Shown: one piece after another, positions 44,003-53,363 of the stretch
How positions within the stretch are numbered: the first letter of the stretch is position 1
Layout: each line of letters begins with the position of its first letter
NCBI GenBank assembly: GCA_033764965.1
Contig: JANRIN010000285.1
Coordinates: 9,954 to 73,953, forward strand
Direction of reading: 5' to 3'
Origin: JSC-12 sp033764965
GTDB taxonomy: Bacteria > Cyanobacteriota > Cyanobacteriia > Leptolyngbyales > Leptolyngbyaceae
Length of the DNA: 64,000 nt
Position numbers and translations under genes: made by a program
Notes under the pieces: model-generated
What the model was told of the DNA's origin: nothing
Databases searched by the model: none
The model's input: the letters and a program-made list of their open reading frames with translations, nothing else

Positions 44003-45409
44003 ATGCTTGAGGGTTCAATCCTTTACCAACTAAAAATGGCTCACCAACCAGGACAGGTTGGTAAACGTCCCTTGAATTTCGGTGTGTATTACAAAAACAC
44101 TCTGGTCGCCTTGTGTCATGCTTTGGAAGATTGCATTTTGACTGCCCAGAGTGCGCCCCTGGTGATTACGGCGTTTCAGCGAGGCAAGTGGTATTTACAG
44201 GAAGCCGATCGCTATGCGGATTTGGCAGCGCGATCGCAGCACGTCGTGATCATGGCAGCCCCCGACGGAGGTTTTGCGGAACATCCCACCAGCCAGCGCG
44301 AGAATGTGGATTTGGTCAGCCTCAAACCAGAGGATCCAGTAGCGCAGGAATGGCACCTGATGATTTTGGCTCCCACGTATTCGGCAATGGTGCTGTGTCA
44401 GGAGCTTTTAGCAGAAGACTACGGGGCGCAGGGTATCCCTACGCAGGATTTGGAACGCAAGTTTTATGGCTTCTGGACGTTTGAGGCGAACTTGGTGCAG
44501 GAAACGATGGAGTTGGCAATCGCCCACATCCAACCCTATAATCCCGAACTCGCCCACCAACTGACACAGCAGATCCAGCAGATTCAAGCCACTCAAGTGG
44601 AGGATCGGGACGACCTGGGCGCGATCGTTTCCCGTGTGGTGGATTATTTGCAAACGAGTCAGTTGGATCTAAGTAGTGACTCTCCCGCTTACCTGCCTTC
44701 TCCGTCCAAAAATCTTGACACGAATCTGGTGTCTAACGAAGTGCAAGCCTTCCTGAGAATGGCTCAACTCACCGATCAAGCAGACCAGCAAAATCCCAAT
44801 GCTGCCGCAGAAGTGGCAGCGCTGGCAGAAACAATGGGGCAATTGCTAGATCTTCCCGTGTGGCAGCTCAATCGCTTGAAACTGGCGGGGTTGTTGCATC
44901 GCTTGGCTCCCTTGCAGCAATCTCATACAGTGCTGACCGCAGCGACCGCTGGACGTTATGCCGATGAGGAGGAGAATACCGCTCCCAGTTGTCCCTTAAT
45001 TCCGGGGGCACAGGTATTACGCACCATGCCGCAACTACGGGCGATTGCCACCATCATCACCCATCTGACTGAGCACTGGAGCGGTACGGGGCAACCGGGC
45101 AATTTAGCTGGAGATGAAATTCCCCTGGAGTCACGCATTTTGGGATTAGCAGTGGAGTTTCAGCACCATCTGGCTCAGGCTCGCCTCACCTCGCCCCAAA
45201 CTCCAGAAACCCATGCCACTGCAGCCCTGGCAGCTTGTCAAACCAATCAAGATAACCGCTGGGATCCCAAACTGGTAGACACTCTGGCATTATTGGTGAG
45301 TGGCTTCCAACAAGGGCTGAGTTTACCGATTAGCTTCCCGAAGATTTCGGCGGGGCTTTGGATGGTTGATTCCCATTGTGCAGATGATCTGTACGATGTC
45401 AGAGCTTAG
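44003..45409 (+). CDS. DICT sensory domain protein
   Basis: A 468-residue cytoplasmic protein with an N-terminal DICT domain (about 5-150). DICT domains are found with GGDEF, two-component and other signalling domains in cyanobacteria and are thought to sense light or related cues. Conserved segments: GVYYKNTLVALCHALEDCIL and WHLMILAPTYSAMVLCQEL. The C-terminal half (about 230-468) is helical with an HD-like pattern (MRTMPQLRAIATIITHLTEHW, SRILGLAVEFQHHL), but I cannot name the catalytic residues, so an HD-type fold is a guess. The pentapeptide-repeat gene follows after 51 bases, suggesting one operon. Confidence 0.85.
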   Translation: MLEGSILYQLKMAHQPGQVGKRPLNFGVYYKNTLVALCHALEDCILTAQSAPLVITAFQRGKWYLQEADRYADLAARSQHVVIMAAPDGGFAEHPTSQRENVDLVSLKPEDPVAQEWHLMILAPTYSAMVLCQELLAEDYGAQGIPTQDLERKFYGFWTFEANLVQETMELAIAHIQPYNPELAHQLTQQIQQIQATQVEDRDDLGAIVSRVVDYLQTSQLDLSSDSPAYLPSPSKNLDTNLVSNEVQAFLRMAQLTDQADQQNPNAAAEVAALAETMGQLLDLPVWQLNRLKLAGLLHRLAPLQQSHTVLTAATAGRYADEEENTAPSCPLIPGAQVLRTMPQLRAIATIITHLTEHWSGTGQPGNLAGDEIPLESRILGLAVEFQHHLAQARLTSPQTPETHATAALAACQTNQDNRWDPKLVDTLALLVSGFQQGLSLPISFPKISAGLWMVDSHCADDLYDVRA

Positions 45410-45460
45410 AGGTTGATTACGCAAAGATTTCCCACAAAGATTCAAGACGACGGTATCGCG

Positions 45461-46087
45461 ATGACTGATGTATCCCTGTTAAAAACGACCAAAAAGCTTC
45501 CGGGTGCAGATTTGGAAGAGGAAGACCTGTCTGGGCGAGATTTGCAAGGGGTGAATCTGGCAGGAGCACGGTTGATCGGGGCTGATTTGAGTCGCACCAT
45601 TCTGTCAGGAGCTTCCCTGGAAGGGGCAAGTTTGACGGGGTGCCAGTTGGTAGCAGCCGATGTGCGGGCAAACTTGATGGGAGCCAACTTGATGCAGGCT
45701 GATCTGACGGAAGCAGATTTGCGAGGAGCCAACCTGAGAGGCGCGAATTTGATGCGATCGCGCCTGCACAAAACGGCTCTGGCAGGAGCTTTTTTGAGTG
45801 GAGCCAATTTGATGAGTGTAAATCTCCAGGGGGCAGATTTGCGAGGAACCGACCTGCGCGGAGCTAACCTGAGTGGCGCAAATCTGCAAGGAGCCAACCT
45901 AACCCAAGCTGATTTACAGGGTGCCGTTCTGACGGAAGCCAACTTGGAAGAAGCAACGCTGAGAGGAGCCAACCTAGCCGGAGCCAATTTTGCAGGCGCG
46001 AATTTACTCTGTGCAGACCTAGATCAGAGCAACCTGGATGGAGCCAATTTTACGGGAGCTTGTCTGGTTGGAACGTTGCGGGAGTAA
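45461..46087 (+). CDS. Pentapeptide-repeat protein
   Basis: A 208-residue protein. After about 15 leading residues, nearly all of it is A(D/N)LxG-type pentapeptides (LSGRDLQGVNLAGARLIGADL and so on), about 35 repeats forming a right-handed quadrilateral beta helix. There is no signal peptide or other domain. ATG 45461 is preferred; an upstream TTG at 45413 is less likely. These proteins are abundant in cyanobacteria, and most have no assigned function; some mimic DNA and bind gyrase, but nothing here shows that. It follows the DICT gene by 51 bases. Confidence 0.93.
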   Translation: MTDVSLLKTTKKLPGADLEEEDLSGRDLQGVNLAGARLIGADLSRTILSGASLEGASLTGCQLVAADVRANLMGANLMQADLTEADLRGANLRGANLMRSRLHKTALAGAFLSGANLMSVNLQGADLRGTDLRGANLSGANLQGANLTQADLQGAVLTEANLEEATLRGANLAGANFAGANLLCADLDQSNLDGANFTGACLVGTLRE

Positions 46088-46128
46088 GACACATCTCATT
46101 TTGGCAGTAGCTGGGTGATTCTTTGTGC

Positions 46129-47253
46129 TCAACTCAGTGCGTCAAAAGGAAAAACTACTGTAAACGTTGTGCCCTGATTCGTTTCGCTTTGCACTGAAAT
46201 GTCTCCACCCTGAAGTTCTGCACAGCGTTTTGCGATCGCCAGTCCCAAGCCAGTACCGGGAATCGCGCCTACGTTTGTGCCGCGCTGAAAAGGTTCAAAC
46301 AATTTGGCTTGTGTTTCAGGAGGAATGCCAATTCCTTGATCGGAAACCGCTAAATAAACGCGATCGTCCTGCCAGTTCAGGTAAAGTGTCACAGTGCTGT
46401 TTTGCGCCGAATATTTGATTGCATTTGATACTAAGTTGCTCACCAAATGCCACAACAACTTTGTATCTAAATCAAGGATTTTAGGCTGACCTGCTGTTGT
46501 GAGAACTAAGTGATGGGTATTATCAGTAGTTAGCTGAAACGCTTCGATTAATTCCTCACAAAAACCAGTGAGATCAATTGGAGCCGGGAAAAACTCTAGT
46601 TCCTGGCTCACCGATCTCTCAAGTAACAGCACATCTTCTAACAATTCATTCAAGCTTTTTGTGGCGGTATAAATGCGTTGAATGTAGCGTTGTTGGCGTT
46701 CTTGTGTAATATCAAGTTCCGTATTGTTGAGAATTTCAGTGGCAAACTTAATCGCAGTCAAAGGATTACGCAATTCGTGGGCAATCAGGTGGAGGTAATC
46801 AGACTTTTGTTGAAGCAAATTTTCTGTCGCTTGTTGAGCCGTTTGAGCAGCGGTCAGAGCCGTATATATCGAAGCTTCTGCTTGATGACGAGCCAGAGCA
46901 ATTTCGATCGTGGTGACAAGCGATCGTTCATTAAAAGGCTTCAAAATATACCCAAAAGGCTGGCTGGCTTTAGCCCGATCTAACGTAGCGCGATCGGTGT
47001 TGGCAGTTAAATAAATCACTGGAATCCGGTGTTGAGCTTGAATAATTTTAGAGGCTTCAATACCATCTATTTCTCCAGCCAAACGAATATCCATCAACAC
47101 CAGATCGGGTTGCGTTTTGCTCACTTGATCGAGTGCTTCTTCTCCAGAGTCCACCAAACATGGAACTTCATAACCCAAAAACTCTAAAGTTTCTCGCAAA
47201 TCTGCGGCAACAAGTTTTTCGTCCTCAACAACCAGTATTTTGATAGACGACAT
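46129..47253 (-). CDS. Response regulator-histidine kinase hybrid
   Basis: A 374-residue protein. Receiver (about 4-120): EDE pocket (10-12), Asp55 in LVLMDIRLAGEIDG, Lys105 in ILKPF. A short coiled linker (about 125-150) leads to a kinase with His159 in IAHELRNPLTAI, N box LVSNAIKYS, G1 DQGIGI and G2 GTGLGLAIAKR. Input is therefore through phosphorylation of its own receiver by another kinase, and it could relay onward. It follows the large PAS kinase (47322) by 68 bases on the minus strand, and is likely its partner. Confidence 0.92.
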   Translation of the reverse strand: MSSIKILVVEDEKLVAADLRETLEFLGYEVPCLVDSGEEALDQVSKTQPDLVLMDIRLAGEIDGIEASKIIQAQHRIPVIYLTANTDRATLDRAKASQPFGYILKPFNERSLVTTIEIALARHQAEASIYTALTAAQTAQQATENLLQQKSDYLHLIAHELRNPLTAIKFATEILNNTELDITQERQQRYIQRIYTATKSLNELLEDVLLLERSVSQELEFFPAPIDLTGFCEELIEAFQLTTDNTHHLVLTTAGQPKILDLDTKLLWHLVSNLVSNAIKYSAQNSTVTLYLNWQDDRVYLAVSDQGIGIPPETQAKLFEPFQRGTNVGAIPGTGLGLAIAKRCAELQGGDISVQSETNQGTTFTVVFPFDALS

Positions 47254-47321
47254 AGAACTCTTAATTTTATAAGACGAAATAATTAGAATCAGTTAGAACC
47301 GTAAGAGTCTTGCAGCAGAGA

Positions 47322-50300
47322 CTAAGATTGGTCGATGGGGAAGGTAACGTAAAACGCAGTCCCTGAACCACGATCTAACGAAATTGTGCCATTAATTTGT
47401 TCAACCAGGGTACGAACAATTCGTAATCCTAAGGAGCGAGAATTTTGCCAGTTTAATTCAGCCGGAATCCCACTGCCGTTGTCTCCGACCATTAATATGC
47501 CCTGATTTTGGGCTGGACTGGTACTCTGATTTAAAATAAGACAAATGTTAATTTCTCCTGATTTCTCGCTACAAAACGCATATTTTAGGGAGTTAGAAAC
47601 AAGTTCGTTAATGATTAAACCGCAGGCGATCGCATGGTTCAACCCCAAATTAAGCGGTTGGATCTCTAGCTTCGTTTTGACCTTTTCAGGATTAACTCCA
47701 TAGGAGCGGAACAACTGGTTCACTAAGATTTGCACATACTCCCCAAAGTTAATATGGGATAGATCTGCTGACTGGTAAAGGTGTTCATGGATGATTGCGA
47801 TCGATTGGACTCGATTTTGGGTTTCCTGAAACAACTGTCGGGCATTGGTATCCACCTGTCTTGATTGCATCCGCAACAAACTAGAAATCACTTGTAGATT
47901 GTTTTTCACGCGATGATGAACTTCTTTCAGCAAAATCTCTTTTTCTTGCAGCAGCGATCGTAACTTTGACTCAGTTTCCTGCCGCTGCCCTAGATCCGCT
48001 TGAACCTGCTGATATAACGTTGCTTGTTGAATTGCGATCCCTAACTGATTGGCAATTTGCTGAAGCAGATCCGCTTCATCTGCTTGCCATTCTCGTTGAT
48101 ACGCACAGGCATGAACGATTAACAATCCCCATAACGTGATCCCCTGATCGCCAATTTGCAGAATAGGAGCAGTCATTTTAGTCCGAGTGCCAACCGATTG
48201 CAGGTATGCCATGGGACGCAGACTACATTCATCCTGGGCAATATCTAGCACAATTCTGGGCAACCCTTTTTTGTAGGAGGCATAGCATTTAGAAGAAAGG
48301 GAAAGATTTTTCCAGTTGCTTCGAGTTGTGATTGGATAATCATCTACCACAGACTCTTCTAAAACCACTCCGGAGCCATCAGGATGAAGCTGAAAGATCA
48401 AGACGCGATCGGCATCCAAAATATCTCGAACCTCTGCCACAGAAATTGCCAGAATTTCACTCAAGTTCAGCGACTGGTGAATGTGTTGAGTAATTACTCG
48501 TAGCAATTGATCTCGTTGGGACTGTTTGAGCAGCGCTTGCTCTGCCTGATCTCGTGCTGCGGTTAATTGTTTGGACTGGGTAATATCTTGAGTTAAACAC
48601 AGACTGTAGAGGGGGCGATCGTCCTCATCACAAATCAGCGCAACGGTAATATTCGCCCAAGCCACCTCTCCAGACTTTTTAATGAATCGTTTTTGTAATT
48701 TCAATTCAACCAAGCTACCTGCTTGCATTTGTTGATTGAAATAGCGATCTTTTTCCAGGTCATCAGGGTGAGTGATATCCAAAAAGGTTTTGGTGTAAAG
48801 CTCCTCATAGCTATAGCCCAACCAGGTTTGGTACGCCGCATTCACTCGCAAAAACCGGTGGGTCTGGATATCTACCAGACTCAGGGGCAGTGGAGCACAA
48901 TCGAAGAAAGTACGAAATTTTTCTTCACTCCGGCGCAGAGCTTCTTCTGCGTGTTTGCGTTCAGTGATGTCTTCAATGATTGCCAGACTGTAATCCACCT
49001 CCTGATTACGCAGTATTGTTACCGTGATATTGGTCCAGATTGGGTCTCCGTTTTTGTGGATATAGCGTTTCTCCATCTGGAAGCTGGACATTACTCCTGC
49101 GGCTAGCTGGGTCAGTTGGGTCAGGTCGGCAGGCATATCATCGGGATGGCTAAAGTCTGTAAACCGCATGGATAGGAGTTCCTGCTCGCTATACCCCAGA
49201 ACTCTGGTATAGGCGGGATTAACCTGCACCATTTGCTTGTCACTTGCTCTGGCAATTCCGATCGCCACTGGCGATGCCTCAAACAACCGCCGAAACTGCT
49301 CCTCACTCCGACGCAGAGCCGCTTCAGTCTCTTTTAGAGCGGTGATATCTCTCGAAATCGAGAGCACACTGGCAACTCCCTGATCGCCCAATTCGGGCAC
49401 AAGTTTGGCTTCAAAGTAGCGTTCGCCCTGGGGAGTGGGGTAATGAAAATAAATGGAAGTAGTGTCAGCCGTTGCAATCACCTGCTGCAATTTTGATTGC
49501 AGCAATTCAGCAAAAGCCGAGGGTATGTCTACTTCAGCAATCTGCTTTCCAACAAAATATTGTGGCTGTAGACCAGTGGCAGTTTCGATCGCCGCATTGG
49601 CGTACAGATAACGCAGGTTTTGGTCAAATCGGGCAATCACATCTGGAATGTTGGTCAACAAAGCTTGCAGTTCTTGTTCTCGTTGACGCAAAGCAACTTG
49701 AGACGTTTGTAAATCCTGGATTTGTTTCTGCACACGCTGATTCAGGTCAGCGTTGGCTTCTCGTAGCCGCATTTCTGCCGTTTTGTGCCCAGTAACATCC
49801 CGCGCCACCGTAACCACAATCCAACACTGTTTTTGCTCATCCCATCGAGCAGTGGCTGTTTCGGCAACCCAGCGCCATGAATCATTGGCGTGGTGAAAAC
49901 GATACTCAATTTTCAACCTGGATTGGGTCATCAGCATTGGGAATGCTGGGAGAAGCACCTGTTGCCAGTCTTCTGGGTGAACGCGCGATCGCCATAGACT
50001 GGAGTTAGCCATCAACTCTACCTGGGAATAACCGTAGAGCGCTTCACAGCCAGTCGAATAATACAGATACTCAATCTGATAATCGGGACACAGTTGAAAA
50101 CTGATGATTGCCGCATCCGCACTGTTCAAAATGTCTTGAAATTTAGCTTGAGTCTCCCAGAGTTGCAGTTCAAGCTGTTTGCGATCGGAAATATCTCGAA
50201 TCACCAGCAGAACCAGATCGTGATTCATGGGGGATAGGCGGGCATCCAACCAAACTACGCGATCGTCAATCTCAAGGCAATACTCTCGTTTGACTGTATG

Positions 50301-50549
50301 CCTGGTTTGCAAGGCGCTACGAATGCCTGCCAGCAACAAATCAGCCACAGGGGATGGCAGAGTTTCGTGGAGAGTGCGCCCCAATAATTCCTCTGGTGTG
50401 CGATAAAGTAAGCTCTGCACTTGAGGTGTTAGAATCTTTTGGCATCTACCCTCGGAATCTCTAATCAGCACTAAATCATTCATGCCAGCGAAAAGAGCGT
50501 GCATCTCAGCGTTGGTTATTTGCTCGGCTCGATCGCTGTTATTCCACAT
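47322..50549 (-). CDS. Multi-PAS/GAF histidine kinase of the HisKA_2 type
   Basis: A 1075-residue soluble kinase with five PAS domains (about 10-120, 130-255, 285-405, 415-530, 540-665), a GAF domain (about 690-850) and a HisKA_2/HATPase module. The phospho-acceptor region is VHHRVKNNLQVISSLLRMQ (His878-His879), then LIINELVSNSLKYAF, DNGSGIP and SLGLRIVRTLV, as in HWE/HisKA_2 kinases. The PAS domains are of the PAS_3/PAS_9 kind with typical ends such as DITERKHAEEALRRSEE. ATG 50549. No receiver is present; the 46129 gene downstream is a candidate target. Confidence 0.93.
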   Translation of the reverse strand: MWNNSDRAEQITNAEMHALFAGMNDLVLIRDSEGRCQKILTPQVQSLLYRTPEELLGRTLHETLPSPVADLLLAGIRSALQTRHTVKREYCLEIDDRVVWLDARLSPMNHDLVLLVIRDISDRKQLELQLWETQAKFQDILNSADAAIISFQLCPDYQIEYLYYSTGCEALYGYSQVELMANSSLWRSRVHPEDWQQVLLPAFPMLMTQSRLKIEYRFHHANDSWRWVAETATARWDEQKQCWIVVTVARDVTGHKTAEMRLREANADLNQRVQKQIQDLQTSQVALRQREQELQALLTNIPDVIARFDQNLRYLYANAAIETATGLQPQYFVGKQIAEVDIPSAFAELLQSKLQQVIATADTTSIYFHYPTPQGERYFEAKLVPELGDQGVASVLSISRDITALKETEAALRRSEEQFRRLFEASPVAIGIARASDKQMVQVNPAYTRVLGYSEQELLSMRFTDFSHPDDMPADLTQLTQLAAGVMSSFQMEKRYIHKNGDPIWTNITVTILRNQEVDYSLAIIEDITERKHAEEALRRSEEKFRTFFDCAPLPLSLVDIQTHRFLRVNAAYQTWLGYSYEELYTKTFLDITHPDDLEKDRYFNQQMQAGSLVELKLQKRFIKKSGEVAWANITVALICDEDDRPLYSLCLTQDITQSKQLTAARDQAEQALLKQSQRDQLLRVITQHIHQSLNLSEILAISVAEVRDILDADRVLIFQLHPDGSGVVLEESVVDDYPITTRSNWKNLSLSSKCYASYKKGLPRIVLDIAQDECSLRPMAYLQSVGTRTKMTAPILQIGDQGITLWGLLIVHACAYQREWQADEADLLQQIANQLGIAIQQATLYQQVQADLGQRQETESKLRSLLQEKEILLKEVHHRVKNNLQVISSLLRMQSRQVDTNARQLFQETQNRVQSIAIIHEHLYQSADLSHINFGEYVQILVNQLFRSYGVNPEKVKTKLEIQPLNLGLNHAIACGLIINELVSNSLKYAFCSEKSGEINICLILNQSTSPAQNQGILMVGDNGSGIPAELNWQNSRSLGLRIVRTLVEQINGTISLDRGSGTAFYVTFPIDQS

Positions 50550-50795
50550 GATTCCGAGACTCCAGAATTACACCCAGTCTGGTTTAACCTAATCAATCAG
50601 GGTAAAAAGAAACGTTAGATTCAATCGTCATTGGTCACTCGTCCCTCGCCCGTTGCCAAGACCAATGCCTGATGACTAATGACTGATGAGCGATGACCAA
50701 TGCCTGATAACCGATGATTAAGATATTAACTAATCTTTAGATCTACTACTGGTTTCAGGCACTAAATTCAAAGAGGGATTAATTTTTATCATGGC
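50550..50795. other. Divergent kinase intergenic region with heptad repeats
   Basis: The 246-base gap between two divergent kinase genes is dominated by a heptad-rich stretch (50626-50716). AT-rich DNA from 50717 to 50795 is the likely promoter for the plus-strand kinase. No gene is visible. Confidence 0.6.
50626..50716. repeat. Long STRR-type heptad array (GTCATTG / GATGACTAAT class)
   Basis: About 90 bases built from degenerate 7-base steps: GTCATTG GTCACTC GTCCCTC at the start, then GATGACTAATGACTGATGAGCGATGACCAATGCCTGATAACCGATGA-like units. It is the longest of the non-coding arrays in the window. Confidence 0.8.
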
Positions 50796-51920
50796 ATGAA
50801 AACCATTTTGGTTATAGATGACGATGTGCATGTGCGAGAAGCAATTCATGATTTGTTGGAGGCTAATGGGTATCGATCGCTCACTGCAACGACGGGCAGA
50901 GTTGGGCTAGACCTTGCCCACCAGCAACGTCCGGATCTAATTTTGTGTGATGTGCAAATGCCCGAAATGGACGGGTACGAAGTGCTCACCGTCCTGCGGC
51001 AATCTCCAGATTTGCAAACGATTCCATTTATTTTTTTGACTGCTAAAACAGAGCGGTTGCAAGTTCGACAAGGGATGAATTTGGGGGCAGATGACTACTT
51101 GCCAAAGCCTTGCAGTGCAAAAGATTTGTTAGCTGCCCTGAGAACTCGCCTGGGAAAGCAGGAGGTCTTAGAGACTCAATCGCAACAAAAACTTGATAGC
51201 CTCCGACGTAGCATTGCAACATCCCTCCCCCATGAATTTCGGACTCCGTTGGCAGGGATCATTACAGCCGTGGAGCTATTAAGACTGGTTGTGGATGAAC
51301 AGGAAAATGCAGCGGAAGTTTTGGAAGTTGCTGATACGATTCAAACCTTTGCCAGCCGATTACACCGATTAATTCAAAACTTTCTGCTCTACTCAAAATT
51401 AGAAGTAGCCAGTCATGATCCGGACTATAAGCGCTCTTTGAGGGGTGAAGTGGTGTCTGAACCCCAGCACGCGATCGCCACAATTGCCACCGATATTGCC
51501 ACTCAGGCAAACCGACCTGCCGACCTGCATCTAAATTTGCAGGAAGCGAAAGTCGCCATTTCCTGGCTCAATCTGGAAAAAATTGTGACTGAATTAATTG
51601 GGAATGCCTTTAAATTTTCCCCGGAGCAAACTCCTGTAGAAGTGGTGAGTATTGCCCACGCCGATCGCTACCAGATTCAGATCGTGAATCTGGGACGTGG
51701 GATGTCGCCAGAACAGGTTGCTAACGTCGGCGGCTACACCCAATTCAATCGGCAACTCTACGAGCAGCAGGGGGTAGGTTTGGGGATCGCGATCGCTCGA
51801 CGCTTAATCGAACTGTACGATGGACACTTTGCCATTGACAGCATTCCCAATCAGGTGACAACCGTGAAGATTACGCTCCCCCTGGCAGAAGCAGATGGTG
51901 AAAGCGACTTAGAAGATTGA
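50796..51920 (+). CDS. Receiver-histidine kinase with altered G1 box
   Basis: A 374-residue protein with the same receiver-kinase layout as 46129. Receiver: DDD pocket, Asp52 in LILCDVQMP, Lys104 in LPKPC. Kinase: His146 in SLPHEFRTPLAG, N box VTELIGNAFKFS and G2 GVGLGIAIARR. The G1 box reads VNLGRGM where active kinases have D-x-G-x-G; the Asp that contacts adenine is replaced by Asn, so ATP binding may be weaker. A Shine-Dalgarno-like AGAGGG lies well upstream, at 50772-50777. It is divergent from the large PAS kinase. Confidence 0.9.
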   Translation: MKTILVIDDDVHVREAIHDLLEANGYRSLTATTGRVGLDLAHQQRPDLILCDVQMPEMDGYEVLTVLRQSPDLQTIPFIFLTAKTERLQVRQGMNLGADDYLPKPCSAKDLLAALRTRLGKQEVLETQSQQKLDSLRRSIATSLPHEFRTPLAGIITAVELLRLVVDEQENAAEVLEVADTIQTFASRLHRLIQNFLLYSKLEVASHDPDYKRSLRGEVVSEPQHAIATIATDIATQANRPADLHLNLQEAKVAISWLNLEKIVTELIGNAFKFSPEQTPVEVVSIAHADRYQIQIVNLGRGMSPEQVANVGGYTQFNRQLYEQQGVGLGIAIARRLIELYDGHFAIDSIPNQVTTVKITLPLAEADGESDLED

Positions 51921-52052
51921 GAATCGCAAAACCCACTGGCAGATGAATCGCGGGCAGAGCGGTGGAGTTGGGTTGATCTTGGTACAGGATCTGAGGTGGC
52001 GAGATAATAGAGGAAGCTGATTAACAAATTGCCTTCTCGACTTCTTGCTCCC

Positions 52053-52511
52053 ATGTCTGCGTCTCAAGTGTTTGAACAATCCATTCAGATCCATGCCAGT
52101 GCGATCGCGGTGGAGCGCTGTATCACGGATCTCCAGTTGATGCATCGCTGGTTGAATCCGGCTCTGCGGTGTGAACCCGTGGGCGAGTGGACAACCGAAA
52201 TTGGCTCCCAAAGTCGATTTGTGATTCAAGTCCCTTTGCTGCAACCGACCCTAAACAGTGTGGTGGTAGAACGAGAACCGGGCTTAGTCGTGTGGCAGTT
52301 TAAAGGTTTTTTTGAAGGGCGCGATCGCTGGGAGTGCAACCCCGAACTGGAAGGTACTCGCCTGGTGAATCGCTTTGAGTTCTCCATTCCCAACCCGATT
52401 GTGAGTTTTGGCTTCGATCGCTTTGCCGCCAAATGGACGCAAGCCGACATGAAAGCTCAACTGCGCCGCCTCAAGCGCGTTGCTGAGGAAGTCTATCAGA
52501 TGGGACAGTAG
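52053..52511 (+). CDS. SRPBCC family protein (START/polyketide cyclase-like)
   Basis: A 152-residue single-domain protein with an SRPBCC helix-grip fold that typically binds hydrophobic ligands. The segments SIQIHASAIAVERCITD, LQPTLNSVVVEREPGLVVWQFKGFFEGRDRW and the final amphipathic helix (ADMKAQLRRLKRVAEEV) fit the family. ATG 52053; a TTG at 52029 would add eight unconserved residues. Function unknown; convergent with the SirB1 gene. Confidence 0.82.
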   Translation: MSASQVFEQSIQIHASAIAVERCITDLQLMHRWLNPALRCEPVGEWTTEIGSQSRFVIQVPLLQPTLNSVVVEREPGLVVWQFKGFFEGRDRWECNPELEGTRLVNRFEFSIPNPIVSFGFDRFAAKWTQADMKAQLRRLKRVAEEVYQMGQ

Positions 52512-52527
52512 AATCTGTTGAGCCAAT

Positions 52528-53358
52528 TTATTCACCATCTTCTTCTGGCAAGTCTTCCAGGATTTCGCGAATCAGTTGGGCATCTTCTGCCAGCGGCTCG
52601 ATCGCCAGATAATGTTCAAAATCTTGACGCGCCAGGGTGTAGCGGTTGAGGCGATAGTGGAGCACGCCTCGATCGCGAATTTCCAACGCTACATCGGGAA
52701 ACAACAACAGAATTCGATCCAGGGCATCCAGTGCCTTAGAAAATTCCTTCTGGTTGACGTAAATCACTTTCAGGTTTGTGAGGAGTCGTCCAAGAAATTG
52801 GCGATTGCCAATGGGTTCGACATACTCTGGACGCAGTTCCACGGGACGATCGAACATCTTCCCCAACAACTCGCGACAGTCTTGCGGAAACAAAATTTCG
52901 CCGTGATGAAACGGATCGACAAAAACATCCATCTCATCCACCGCCGGACGAATCAGGAAGTGTCCCGGCATATTCACCCCAATCATGGGAAAGCCAATTC
53001 GTTCCGCGATCGCGAGATACACCAGCGACAAGGTAATGGGAATTCCGGTGCGGCGATCGATCACATCATTGAGAAAGCTATTACGGGGGTCGTAATATTC
53101 GGTCTGGTTACCAGCAAAGCCCAAATCTTCAAACAAATACTGATTGATCGATCGCAACACTTTCATGGGATATAACTCAAGCGGAAGCTGCTCCACAACA
53201 TCCGCTGCCATTGTATCCAGACCATTGACATAGGCATCCACATCTAGCGTGGGATACTCTTCCATCGCAATGTAGAGGGCAGCCCGCTCCAGGTTAATTT
53301 GTTCGTCGGGTTGTTCAATTTCCTGCCGAAAAAGCTGGCGTGCGATCGTCGATGTCAT
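52528..53358 (-). CDS. SirB1 family protein (transglutaminase-like plus TPR)
   Basis: A 276-residue protein of the SirB1/UPF0162 family. The N-terminal transglutaminase-like domain (about 25-180) contains NSFLNDVIDRRTGIPITLSLVYLAIAERIGFPMIGVNMPGHFL; the catalytic Cys of true transglutaminases is not evident. TPR-like helices (about 190-265, ALDALDRILLLFPD, RQDFEHYLAIEPLAEDA) close the protein, and it ends in acidic residues. It starts 5 bases past the cruP stop codon on the same strand and is thus probably cotranscribed with cruP. Biochemical role unknown. Confidence 0.87.
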   Translation of the reverse strand: MTSTIARQLFRQEIEQPDEQINLERAALYIAMEEYPTLDVDAYVNGLDTMAADVVEQLPLELYPMKVLRSINQYLFEDLGFAGNQTEYYDPRNSFLNDVIDRRTGIPITLSLVYLAIAERIGFPMIGVNMPGHFLIRPAVDEMDVFVDPFHHGEILFPQDCRELLGKMFDRPVELRPEYVEPIGNRQFLGRLLTNLKVIYVNQKEFSKALDALDRILLLFPDVALEIRDRGVLHYRLNRYTLARQDFEHYLAIEPLAEDAQLIREILEDLPEEDGE

Positions 53359-53363
53359 AACCC

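Noticed and set aside
45442..45987. 181-codon minus-strand frame opposite the pentapeptide-repeat gene
   Set aside because: Its repetitive sequence (APLRLAPRKS-like) is simply the antisense of the regular pentapeptide codons.
50626..50716. Regular heptads that could suggest a CRISPR array
   Set aside because: Units are 7 bases, degenerate and without unique spacers; this is STRR-type repeat, not CRISPR.
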